Shown: positions 1 to 6,250, counted from the first letter of the stretch. The stretch is 7,087 bases of DNA from Allobaculum sp. (GCA_014803815.1 JAAVAY010000062.1:1-7087); one strand, 5' to 3'. Made by a program: numbers and translations. Notes: a model not told the origin generated them from the letters alone.

Positions 1-64
1 TAGGCTGGAGATGGAAGCTTAGTTATAAGTGACGTTGAGCAGGACTAATCGGCCGAAAGCTTAA
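1..64 (+). rRNA. rrl: 23S ribosomal RNA, 3' end (partial)
   Basis: This is the last ~64 nt of a 23S rRNA gene cut by the window edge. The stretch around 44-63 (GGACTAATCGGCCGAAAGCT) matches the conserved 3'-terminal pattern of bacterial 23S (consensus of the type GTACTAATnGnnCGAGGGCTTAA). It is followed 78 nt later by a 5S gene in the same orientation, the normal rRNA operon order. The exact mature 3' end is uncertain by a few bases because the pairing 5' end of 23S lies outside the window. The spacer 65-142 shows no tRNA and no open reading frame of note. Confidence 0.88.
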
Positions 65-142
65 TGTAAGTTTTATGGAAAGTGAAGTTAAGAACTGGAG
101 TTATGGCTTATATTGACGTTTGTTTTTGAGAGATTCATGGAA

Positions 143-252
143 TGTACAGTGACGATGGCTAGCAGGAGATACCTATATCCATCTCGAACATAGAAGTCAA
201 GCTGCTAAACGCCGACGATAGCCGCAAGGCAAAAATAGGAAGTTGCTGGACA
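143..252 (+). rRNA. rrf: 5S ribosomal RNA
   Basis: Complete 5S rRNA gene of about 110 nt. The hallmark loop B/C region is present: CGAACATAGAAGTCAAGC at 185-202 corresponds to the consensus CGAACNCNGAAGUUAAGC, followed by the ACGCCGACGATAG-like segment at 209-221 and the AATAGGAAGTTGCTGG 3' segment. The two ends pair as helix I: TGTACAGTGA at 143-152 with TTGCTGGACA at 243-252, with one A·G mismatch and two G·U pairs. The ends are set by this helix and may be off by 1-3 nt. It lies directly behind the 23S 3' end and just before a strong terminator, so it is the last gene of the rRNA operon. Confidence 0.92.
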
Positions 253-255
253 TAG

Positions 256-310
256 AAAAACCTCATATCTGATTGCGTAAGAGCTTTGCGTGTTGGATAT
301 GAGGTTTTTT
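256..310 (+). terminator. Intrinsic terminator of the rRNA operon
   Basis: AAAAACCTCATATC (256-269) pairs perfectly with GATATGAGGTTTTT (296-309), ending in a run of six T. The 26-nt apical region can itself fold a small helix (CGTAA with TTGCG around a GAGCT loop), giving a long bipartite hairpin. It starts 3 nt after 5S. Because the left arm begins with a run of A, the same structure could also terminate transcription arriving from the right. Confidence 0.93.
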
Positions 311-390
311 GTTTAGGGAGTTTTCTTAGGATTCCTATTGTCCATTCGCAAATTCGCCTAGAGTTTGTTAGGCTTAATAAGCAGAGCTTT

Positions 391-420
391 TTGGTGTTTG
401 TATTGAAAATTTGGTAAAAT
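391..420 (+). promoter_or_regulatory. Putative extended -10 promoter of the TPR/permease/GT2 operon
   Basis: TGGTAAAAT at 412-420 reads as an extended -10 element (TGn followed by TAAAAT, 5 of 6 to the consensus TATAAT). A poor -35 candidate, TTGGTG at 391-396, is 18 bp away, which fits reliance on the TGn motif. It sits about 100 bp after the rRNA terminator and ~80 bp before the TPR gene, and is the best promoter in this gap. Transcription would start near 427, giving a leader of about 70 nt. Confidence 0.55.
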
Positions 421-445
421 TCCAAGCAAAACACCTCGAAAAAAA

Positions 446-497
446 GAAAGGAGGACGGGTTTCCTTTCACAATCTGAGTGAAGTTTGAACCCAATAC
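446..497 (+). promoter_or_regulatory. Structured leader with remote Shine-Dalgarno, two exclusive hairpins
   Basis: A perfect Shine-Dalgarno, AAGGAGG (448-454), lies 43 nt before GTG 498 and 46 nt before ATG 501; the bases just before these starts contain no Shine-Dalgarno. Between them is a hairpin. GGGTTT (457-462) pairs with GAACCC (487-492, one U·G). After a small internal loop, TTTCAC (465-470) pairs with GTGAAG (478-483, one U·G) around a 7-nt loop. Folding it leaves only AC plus AATAC between the Shine-Dalgarno and GTG 498. A competing hairpin, GAAAGGA (446-452) with TCCTTTC (462-468) and a 9-nt loop, would bury the Shine-Dalgarno and is incompatible with the first. The pairings are seen directly; a role in translation control is inference. 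Confidence 0.5.
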
Positions 498-500
498 GTG

Positions 501-2099
501 ATGGACGATCAATCAAACTATGATCTTTATCCTTTAGAAGATAAGGAAGAACTAGATGTAGAGCGGGAAGCGCTACGGTCTCAGATTATGGAGGCTTTTG
601 CTGACCACACCGAAGAAGGAATTCCAGCCTTATTGAAGACCTATCATCAAAAATATGGGTCGGATTTGTTTTGGCAGCTGTCCTCTTTCGATTTAGCCGA
701 ATTGCATCAAGATTATAAGACCATGGCTAAGATTTTGCCTTTGATGCGGGAAGAAGAGATTAGCCCTGTTATTCTTCAAGTCAATACGGCGCGTTATTTT
801 TATACCAAAGGCGACTTTGAAGGAGCTATGGAAGAACTTAAACTCGTTATGAAGTCCGAGTTAGAGGATAATGAAGAAGCTCTCATGTATTTAAACATGC
901 GTGGAGTCGTGGCCTTTGCTTTAGAAGACTACGATGAAGCCGTTCGTTGTTTAGAGGATATGCTTTTAGATATTCATGACGATCAGGCTTTGGCGATGGC
1001 GGGCTTTTCTTACTTGCATTTAGGCCACGTCGAACGAGCTCGCGAATATTTATTGCCCTTCACCACGAAAAATCACTCTCTTTGTTCGATGTGGCTTTTT
1101 GAATTTGCCATTGCCTTTGATCAATTGGAGCTTTTGAAAGATCCTAATTTCCCTCCCGAAATTTATAAACAAATCGAAGATGGAAGTTTTGGTTTTTTGT
1201 CTTCAAAATACCCTCTTGAACAATTGGAAGAGCTAATCAATCGTTATAGCGGCTTTTTTCTTCCGATTTTAGAAAAACTAGCTAAACAACATCCAGAATC
1301 GGAACTGCTCGCTTATTTTACTGGTCAAGCAGCCTTGATGATTCTCGATATTCACGCGGCTCGTAAATGGTTTCGTAAGGTATTGACGTTGCCTCCTGGT
1401 CAAGATACTTGGATGAATGAGGATCATCAAAAATACTCCAAGCTCTTTTTGAAGCTGATTTGTTTGGATCATTTAAACTATTCGCCTGCAGTGGAAAGTC
1501 GCTATTGTCGAGAGTTTTGGATATGGGCGGATGAACATCATGAGGAATCTTCCATTATTGATTTAATTCGCTTTTGCGGGATGTCGGATTCTTCTCACAA
1601 TGTGATTAAACGTATGCTTAATGAAGATCAAATGCCTGTTCCTAGCAATTTAATGGAAGCTCAACGGCTTCACACTGGCCTTCTATGGTACTACTTTCGC
1701 GTTGAGGATCCTCTTTCGGCTTTAGAACAAGCCCAATATTTGTATAAACATCAAATGATCAACGATGCCTTTACTCTTTGGATCATTGCTTGGGTCTTCT
1801 TTTATTGTGAGAAAGATTCTTTTATGGTCAATAATAATCCCAACAAATACGACTCATTAGAAGCTTTTATTATAGATCAATTGATCGCTTTGGAATACGA
1901 CTTGCGTAATGAAGACGATGATCATGCTTTTGCGCGTTTGCGCAACTTGGAATCCCTTCATAGCGCAGAGGATTCAGAGGATTGGGATCTTTTTGATAGC
2001 TTTTTACCCATTGTTCAAATAAACCTAGAAGATCGACCAGCTCTTCAAAAATACATTCGTCATTTGATGAAATTGTTTCCAAGGAAACAAAATTCTTAA
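501..2099 (+). CDS. Large TPR-repeat-type protein, function unknown
   Basis: A 532-residue, acidic, helix-rich soluble protein without signal peptide or membrane segment. TPR-like helix pairs are visible at about residues 95-118 (ARYFYTKGDFEGAMEEL), 130-157 (YLNMRGVVAFALEDYDEAVRCLE) and 163-186 (AGFSYLHLGHVERAREYL), with another degenerate one near 273-297 (AYFTGQAALMILDIHAARKW). The rest looks like alpha-solenoid with many aromatic residues. TPR proteins serve as protein-protein scaffolds; no catalytic motif is visible, so no specific function is assigned. An in-frame TGA at 486-488 limits the start to GTG 498 or ATG 501. ATG is preferred by codon type, although neither has a local Shine-Dalgarno (see the leader at 446-497). 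It ends 20 nt before the permease gene and is probably the first gene of a three-gene operon. Confidence 0.85.
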   Translation: MDDQSNYDLYPLEDKEELDVEREALRSQIMEAFADHTEEGIPALLKTYHQKYGSDLFWQLSSFDLAELHQDYKTMAKILPLMREEEISPVILQVNTARYFYTKGDFEGAMEELKLVMKSELEDNEEALMYLNMRGVVAFALEDYDEAVRCLEDMLLDIHDDQALAMAGFSYLHLGHVERAREYLLPFTTKNHSLCSMWLFEFAIAFDQLELLKDPNFPPEIYKQIEDGSFGFLSSKYPLEQLEELINRYSGFFLPILEKLAKQHPESELLAYFTGQAALMILDIHAARKWFRKVLTLPPGQDTWMNEDHQKYSKLFLKLICLDHLNYSPAVESRYCREFWIWADEHHEESSIIDLIRFCGMSDSSHNVIKRMLNEDQMPVPSNLMEAQRLHTGLLWYYFRVEDPLSALEQAQYLYKHQMINDAFTLWIIAWVFFYCEKDSFMVNNNPNKYDSLEAFIIDQLIALEYDLRNEDDDHAFARLRNLESLHSAEDSEDWDLFDSFLPIVQINLEDRPALQKYIRHLMKLFPRKQNS

Positions 2100-2119
2100 T
2101 AAAAAGAAGAGGATATGTG

Positions 2120-2902
2120 ATGTCTCTTTCTTCTCCTCTAGAAAAGCCCACTTCCAAATCCTCTGCGCGTCAAAACTTCTTGGAATGGCTTTTCTTTTTT
2201 GTGATTGTATTGGGTTTGTGGCAATTTGCTGCTTGGTCTATTCAAAATGCCTTGATTTGTCCTACTCCTTGGCAAGTATTTCAAGCTATGATTGAGCAGT
2301 TGCACTCCCCAACGTTTTGGCCAGCCATTGGAACTACGATTGTGCGCGCACTTTTTTCCCTTGGTTTTTCCTTTGCGATCGCTTTACCGATCTCCTTTTT
2401 AGGGGCTTTTTACCCTTGGTGGGGCGGTTTTTTTAATCGTTTGGTTTCGATCTTTCAAACAGTTCCCAATGTGTGTTATATCGTTTTATTGCTTTTTTGG
2501 ACGAGTCGTGAACAAACGGTCATTTTAACAGGATTCTTTTTGTTGTTTCCTTTGTTGTATCGCAGCCTATACGAAGCGCTTTGCGCTATTCAAGAACAAT
2601 GGAAGGCGGTGTGGACGTTGTATCCTCAACCTAAGTTCATCTTAATGGAAAAGATTTGTTTTCCTTTGCTTCGCTTTCCTTTATTAGCGGCGATTAAGAG
2701 TGCTTCTTCTCTTTCCTTTAAAGTGTGTGTGACCAGTGAAATTTTAACGGGATTGATGATTGGCATTGGCAAACGCATGCAAATGGCTCGTTTGAATTTG
2801 GATTTAGCTGGAGTCGTAGGGTGGAGTATTTGGTTAGTGATCTTGGTCTTTGCTTTTGAAAAGCTTTGGAGCTTTTTTATCGATCGCTTCTTACGCGATT
2901 GA
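2120..2902 (+). CDS. ABC transporter permease, SsuC/TauC/ThiX-like
   Basis: A 260-residue integral membrane protein of the binding-protein-dependent ABC permease family (BPD_transp_1), closest in style to the SsuC/TauC/ThiX group that imports sulfonates, pyrimidine precursors and similar small molecules. Hydrophobic segments lie at about 22-41, 74-98, 108-127, 133-150, 182-204 and 232-250. The cytoplasmic EAA-type loop falls at about 152-185, ending in FPLL; downstream the family hallmark E-I-L..GIG..MQ.AR is present at 207-224. The EAA loop is degenerate: the usual EAA...G core reads WKAVWTLY. The ATG at 2120 is chosen over GTG 2117 because GAAGAGGA (2106-2113) is then 6 nt upstream. No ATPase or substrate-binding protein gene is in the window, so the substrate cannot be named; partners must be encoded elsewhere or have been lost. 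Confidence 0.83.
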   Translation: MSLSSPLEKPTSKSSARQNFLEWLFFFVIVLGLWQFAAWSIQNALICPTPWQVFQAMIEQLHSPTFWPAIGTTIVRALFSLGFSFAIALPISFLGAFYPWWGGFFNRLVSIFQTVPNVCYIVLLLFWTSREQTVILTGFFLLFPLLYRSLYEALCAIQEQWKAVWTLYPQPKFILMEKICFPLLRFPLLAAIKSASSLSFKVCVTSEILTGLMIGIGKRMQMARLNLDLAGVVGWSIWLVILVFAFEKLWSFFIDRFLRD

Positions 2903-2913
2903 CGGAGGGTTTT

Positions 2914-3972
2914 ATGCTTGTTTCCATTCTTGTCCCTATGTACAACACCTCAAAATATCTCGATCGTTGTATGAAAAGTCTTTTAAACCAAACGTATTCC
3001 AATTTAGAAGTGGTGCTCATCAATGATGGCAGTACCGATGACTCCTTAGAAAAAGCCAAAGCTTGGCAAGCCCAAGATCATCGCATTCAAATTTATTCTT
3101 ACCCCAATGGCGGAATTTCAAAAACGCGCAATCGGGCTTTGGAAAATGCCCAGGGAGATTTTGTTACGTTTGTGGATAGCGATGATTTTTTGGATACACG
3201 CATGGTAGAAGCCTTGGTAAAGGAAGCTCAAGAAAAAGACTTAGATGTAGTGCAATGCGGCTTTGTTATGGATTTTGGCCCTTTTCCTTTTTATCGGCTG
3301 GCTTCGGGCCATAAAACGTTTGATACCGTTGAAGCCATGCATATGTTGGCTAAAGAGAAATACTTGAACAATTATCCTTGGGGAAAACTGTATAAGAAAA
3401 GCTGCTTTCAAGATGTACGTTTTCCAGAAAACATGAAGGGCTTTGAAGACACCTGCACCGTCTTTCGAGCCTTAGCCAATGGAAAACGAATTGGCACCAT
3501 ACCCAATCGCTACTATCACTATGCCCAACGCATGGGATCTTTGACCAATTGTATGAGTCTACCAACGGTCTACTTGATGCGTGATGCTTATGAATATCAA
3601 GAAAAGCGTATGCATGAGCTTTTTCCACAAGAAAATTTTTCCTTTGATATGCAGTATTACAACGTCGATATGGTCATCATTTATACGTTGATTTTGTTTT
3701 GCCATCGCAAAGATGATCCAAAATTTATTGGAGCGAAGATCGATTGGAAAAAACTTCCCTTTTATCCAATTTATTATTTGGCTTACTATGCGTGGTTGGG
3801 ATTGGCTATTTTAAAACTTTCTCCCCGTATTTTAAAACCAAATGGACAGAACGATACCCATTTATCCGCCGAGCAACAGGCAAGACTTGAAGCCAGTTTA
3901 ATTGAGGATGCATCGGAGCAAAAAGATTTAGAAGAGGAACTAGAAGACTTTGAAATGCTTGAAGAAGTTTAA
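2914..3972 (+). CDS. Family 2 glycosyltransferase (GT-A fold)
   Basis: A 352-residue glycosyltransferase of the GT2 type used for capsule, teichoic acid or other surface glycan synthesis. The N-terminal nucleotide-sugar domain is typical: VSILVPMYNTSKYLDRCMKS at 3-22, QTYSNLEVVLINDGSTDDS at 26-44, GGISKTRNRAL at 66-76, and the metal-binding DSDD at 88-91. The later GFED at 176-179 matches the acidic pair that often supplies the catalytic base. A hydrophobic, aromatic-rich stretch at about 281-305 may bind the membrane. The last ~35 residues (318-352) form a strongly acidic tail. ATG 2914 is preferred over upstream TTG 2866 because GGAGGG (2904-2909) precedes it directly and residue 1 then begins the conserved strand. 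It starts 11 nt after the permease, implying co-transcription. Donor and acceptor sugars cannot be told. Confidence 0.9.
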   Translation: MLVSILVPMYNTSKYLDRCMKSLLNQTYSNLEVVLINDGSTDDSLEKAKAWQAQDHRIQIYSYPNGGISKTRNRALENAQGDFVTFVDSDDFLDTRMVEALVKEAQEKDLDVVQCGFVMDFGPFPFYRLASGHKTFDTVEAMHMLAKEKYLNNYPWGKLYKKSCFQDVRFPENMKGFEDTCTVFRALANGKRIGTIPNRYYHYAQRMGSLTNCMSLPTVYLMRDAYEYQEKRMHELFPQENFSFDMQYYNVDMVIIYTLILFCHRKDDPKFIGAKIDWKKLPFYPIYYLAYYAWLGLAILKLSPRILKPNGQNDTHLSAEQQARLEASLIEDASEQKDLEEELEDFEMLEEV

Positions 3973-3977
3973 AATTC

Positions 3978-4028
3978 GGCGTAATTTGGTAGCCTGAGAA
4001 AGGCCTGGCAAATTGCGCCCTCTTTTTT
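3978..4028 (+). terminator. Intrinsic terminator after the glycosyltransferase gene
   Basis: GGCGTAATTTG (3978-3988) pairs over 11 bp with CAAATTGCGCC (4009-4019), with one G·U. Inside, GCCT (3992-3995) and AGGC (4001-4004) can form a second helix. The hairpin is followed by CTC and six T (4023-4028). It begins 5 nt after the stop codon and closes the TPR/permease/GT2 operon, separating it from ffh. Confidence 0.9.
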
Positions 4029-4056
4029 AGTCAGAGCCAATCCTGTAAGGTAGAAT

Positions 4057-4086
4057 TTGAGTCAAATAAAAAATCGACTTTATAAC
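4057..4086 (+). promoter_or_regulatory. Putative sigma-A promoter of ffh
   Basis: TTGAGT (4057-4062) and TATAAC (4081-4086) are separated by 18 bp. They match 4 of 6 and 5 of 6 bases of the consensus. The site lies just after the terminator at 3978-4028 and leaves a leader of roughly 55 nt before the ffh start. The leader carries a short palindrome (AAGGAAATTCCTT, 4091-4103) and a second Shine-Dalgarno-like AAGGGAGA (4112-4119) in addition to the real one, GGAGA at 4136-4140. Confidence 0.65.
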
Positions 4087-4147
4087 AAACAAGGAAATTC
4101 CTTTTCTTATTAAGGGAGATTTCTTGAATTAGATTGGAGAAATTAAA

Positions 4148-5608
4148 ATGGCATTTGAATCTCTTTCTGAAAAGCTCTCTCAAGCCTTTAAAAATATTAC
4201 CGGCAAAGGGAAGCTAACAGAATCCAACATGAATGACATGCTTAAAGAAGTGCGTATTTCTCTTCTTGAAGCGGATGTCAATTACCAAGTGGTAAAAGAT
4301 TTTATCGCCAACATCAAAGAAAAAGCCTTAGGTGAAAAAGTCTTAAACTCTTTAAACCCAAGCCAAATGGTTGTCAAAATCGTTCGCGATGAATTAGAAC
4401 AGCTTTTAGGTCCTGATCAAGCAACGTTAACTATGAATCCAGATGGAATTACTTCGGTGATGATGGTTGGTTTGCAAGGAACTGGTAAAACCACAGCGGC
4501 GGCTAAGATCGCACGGTTTGCTAAAACCAAGCTGAATAAAAAAGTTCTCTTAGCTGCATGTGATGTGGTGCGTCCAGCCGCCATTGAACAGCTCAAGACG
4601 CTTGGCCAAGCCATTGGAGTTGAAGTCTTCTCTCTAGGAGCCTCTACACCCGCTGTGTATACAGCTAAGTGTGCGAAGGAATATGCCAAAGAACATGGTT
4701 ATGATCTCATTATCTTCGATACGGCTGGTCGTTTACACATTGACGAAGCGTTAATGGATGAGCTTTCCGATATGAAAGCGGAAGTCCAACCTCAAGATAT
4801 CCTTTTAACCGTCGATGCCATGACGGGTCAAGATATCGTTACCGTAGCCAAAGAATTCAACGATCGCTTAGACGTAACGGGTTTAGTGGTCACTAAAATG
4901 GATGGCGATGCGCGTGGTGGTGGCTTGCTTTCGGTACGCTCGATTACAAGCGTTCCTGTGATTTTTGTGTCCAATGGCGAAAAAGTAGACGACTTAGAAG
5001 AATTCCACCCCGACCGCATGGCCGATCGTATTTTGGGCATGGGTGATATCCTTTCCTTAATTGAACAAGCCCAAGATAAACTTGATCAAGAAGCCGCTAT
5101 GGAATCCGCTGAACGGATGATGGCAGGAATCTTTACCTTCAATGATCTGCTTTCTCAATTTGAGCAAATGGGCAAATTGGGATCCATGTCTGGACTTTTA
5201 AGCAAGATGCCTGGGTTGAACAAATTGGCTCCACAAGTGGACGATGAAAAAATGAATGAGGAAATCAAGCATGCTAAAGCCCTCATTCAATCTATGACCC
5301 CTTATGAACGCGAACATCCTGAGGTACTCAAAAGCAGTCGCAAACAGCGCATTGCTAAAGGAGCGGGATTAAAAGTCGCTGATGTCAATCGCCTGCTTCA
5401 ACAACAGCAACAGATGCAAAAAGTCAGCCAAATGATGTCTGGTGGCGGTCTTGGTGCCTTTGGAAATCTCATGAATGGTATGGGCATGGGTGGCTTTGGG
5501 GGCGGAAATCCCTTTGCTGCGATGCAACGTGGAGGCATGCCTAATTCTTCTAAACACTCGGGATCCAAAAAACAAAAAAAGGGTGCGAAGAAGAAAAAGA
5601 AAAAATAG
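4148..5608 (+). CDS. ffh: Signal recognition particle GTPase Ffh (SRP54)
   Basis: Ffh binds the SRP RNA and hydrophobic signal sequences of nascent chains and, through GTP-dependent docking with FtsY, delivers ribosomes to the membrane. This 486-residue copy has the N helical domain (1-~95), then the G domain with P-loop GLQGTGKTT (108-116), DVVRPAA (139-145), DTAGR (191-195), TKMDGDARGG (249-258) and G5 region SNGEK (275-279), where most homologues have G-x-GEK. The M domain follows, with methionine-rich finger FNDLLSQFEQMGKLGSMSG (331-349) and SRP-RNA-binding SSRKQRIAKGAG (396-407). It is longer than the usual ~445-450 residues because of a Met/Gly-rich region (428-463) and a lysine tail (474-486). 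Start: ATG 4148 with GGAGA 7 nt upstream. No ylxM precedes it, and the next gene begins 3 nt after its TAG. Confidence 0.98.
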   Translation: MAFESLSEKLSQAFKNITGKGKLTESNMNDMLKEVRISLLEADVNYQVVKDFIANIKEKALGEKVLNSLNPSQMVVKIVRDELEQLLGPDQATLTMNPDGITSVMMVGLQGTGKTTAAAKIARFAKTKLNKKVLLAACDVVRPAAIEQLKTLGQAIGVEVFSLGASTPAVYTAKCAKEYAKEHGYDLIIFDTAGRLHIDEALMDELSDMKAEVQPQDILLTVDAMTGQDIVTVAKEFNDRLDVTGLVVTKMDGDARGGGLLSVRSITSVPVIFVSNGEKVDDLEEFHPDRMADRILGMGDILSLIEQAQDKLDQEAAMESAERMMAGIFTFNDLLSQFEQMGKLGSMSGLLSKMPGLNKLAPQVDDEKMNEEIKHAKALIQSMTPYEREHPEVLKSSRKQRIAKGAGLKVADVNRLLQQQQQMQKVSQMMSGGGLGAFGNLMNGMGMGGFGGGNPFAAMQRGGMPNSSKHSGSKKQKKGAKKKKKK

Positions 5609-5611
5609 GCC

Positions 5612-6250
5612 ATGTCAAATCCAAATCAACACACAATTTTCGCTTGGATCAAGGCGCTCTTTAAGCGAAATTTTTCTCGCCAAACCTCTTTACAAGATTT
5701 GGCTAACCGCTATTTGGAGGAATTGTGTTCCAAGAAATTCATTTACACCTTTCAAGAAAAGGGCAAAAAGCCCTTTACGGTTCTAATCTCTTTTGATCCC
5801 AATGCCTTTTGCCATTTGTTTTCCATTGGTTCGATTGTCAAAGACAGCACTCCAGACATAGACCAATTTAGTGGAAAAAAAGGCTGGCAAAACATTCAAG
5901 ACGGTACTATTACCTTCAAACTGCTTAAACAAATCAATCCTTCTGGTCTTTCTTACTATGCCAACGAATACGATATGTTTGATCAAATGGTGGAAACTTT
6001 AAAGGAGCCACAAGCGGTGAAATACGATCCCACCAAAGTTTCTCACAGCAAGTTAGCTGCCGACATCATTTTGTTTAAGACCTTCGGCAACCGCACCATT
6101 CACATCTGCTTATCCAAAGAACCAAACTCCACCCGCTGGTTTGCGAGAAGCTATTTTGTGCGCAAAAACGACGAAGACAAGCTCTATCCTAGCCAATACA
6201 TCGCCAATATGACTCCTCTTTTGGTAAAGGTGTCAAGCAAAAATGCTTGA
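5612..6250 (+). CDS. PBECR4-like (BECR-fold nuclease-like) protein, tentative
   Basis: A 212-residue soluble protein wedged between ffh and rpsP. From memory of the family, its layout resembles PBECR4 domain proteins (Barnase-EndoU-ColicinE5/D-RelE fold, named as predicted nucleases). The matching elements are a strand followed by FCHLFSI (66-72; family pattern F-x-HL-x-G), a helical middle with GWQNIQDGTITFKLL (91-105) and a Y-x-x-x-Y-D-M-F-D-Q helix (116-125), then strands ADIILFK (150-156) and IHICLSK (163-169). ARSYFVRKNDEDKLYPSQY (178-196) would be the final conserved block. Candidate active-site residues are H68, H164, S168, R179 and K190. The N-terminus is basic (WIKALFKRNFSRQ). It has no proper Shine-Dalgarno; its start is 3 nt after the ffh TAG and in the same frame, so translation probably depends on ffh. 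Its function, and whether it is catalytic, are unknown. Confidence 0.6.
   Translation: MSNPNQHTIFAWIKALFKRNFSRQTSLQDLANRYLEELCSKKFIYTFQEKGKKPFTVLISFDPNAFCHLFSIGSIVKDSTPDIDQFSGKKGWQNIQDGTITFKLLKQINPSGLSYYANEYDMFDQMVETLKEPQAVKYDPTKVSHSKLAADIILFKTFGNRTIHICLSKEPNSTRWFARSYFVRKNDEDKLYPSQYIANMTPLLVKVSSKNA

Noticed and set aside
65..142. tRNA or small RNA in the 23S-5S spacer
   Set aside because: The 78-nt spacer shows no cloverleaf, no TψC-like GTTCRA arm and no CCA end.
356..373. GCCTA / TAGGC inverted repeat upstream of the TPR promoter
   Set aside because: Only a 5-bp stem with an 8-nt loop and no T-run; not enough for a terminator or operator call.
478..501. Seven-codon leader frame (GTG 478, MKFEPNT, TGA) whose stop overlaps ATG 501 as TGATG
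   Set aside because: No Shine-Dalgarno within reach of GTG 478, and the codon lies inside the bridging hairpin stem. The overlap is suggestive but the bridged Shine-Dalgarno explains initiation better.
159..512. Minus-strand 117-codon frame
   Set aside because: It runs antisense through the 5S rRNA gene and its terminator; no Shine-Dalgarno and no recognisable protein.
2866..2913. Upstream TTG start for the glycosyltransferase, overlapping the permease
   Set aside because: It lacks a Shine-Dalgarno and adds 16 residues before the conserved first strand; ATG 2914 has GGAGGG 4-5 nt upstream.
5398..5613. Minus-strand frames opposite the ffh 3' end (Phe/Pro/Cys-rich)
   Set aside because: They are complements of Lys/Gly/Met-rich ffh codons, with no initiation signals.
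5475..5786. 103-codon plus-strand frame spanning the ffh 3' end and the next gene
   Set aside because: It overlaps two real genes in another frame, has no ribosome-binding site, and its composition is a frame-shadow of Gly/Lys-rich ffh codons.
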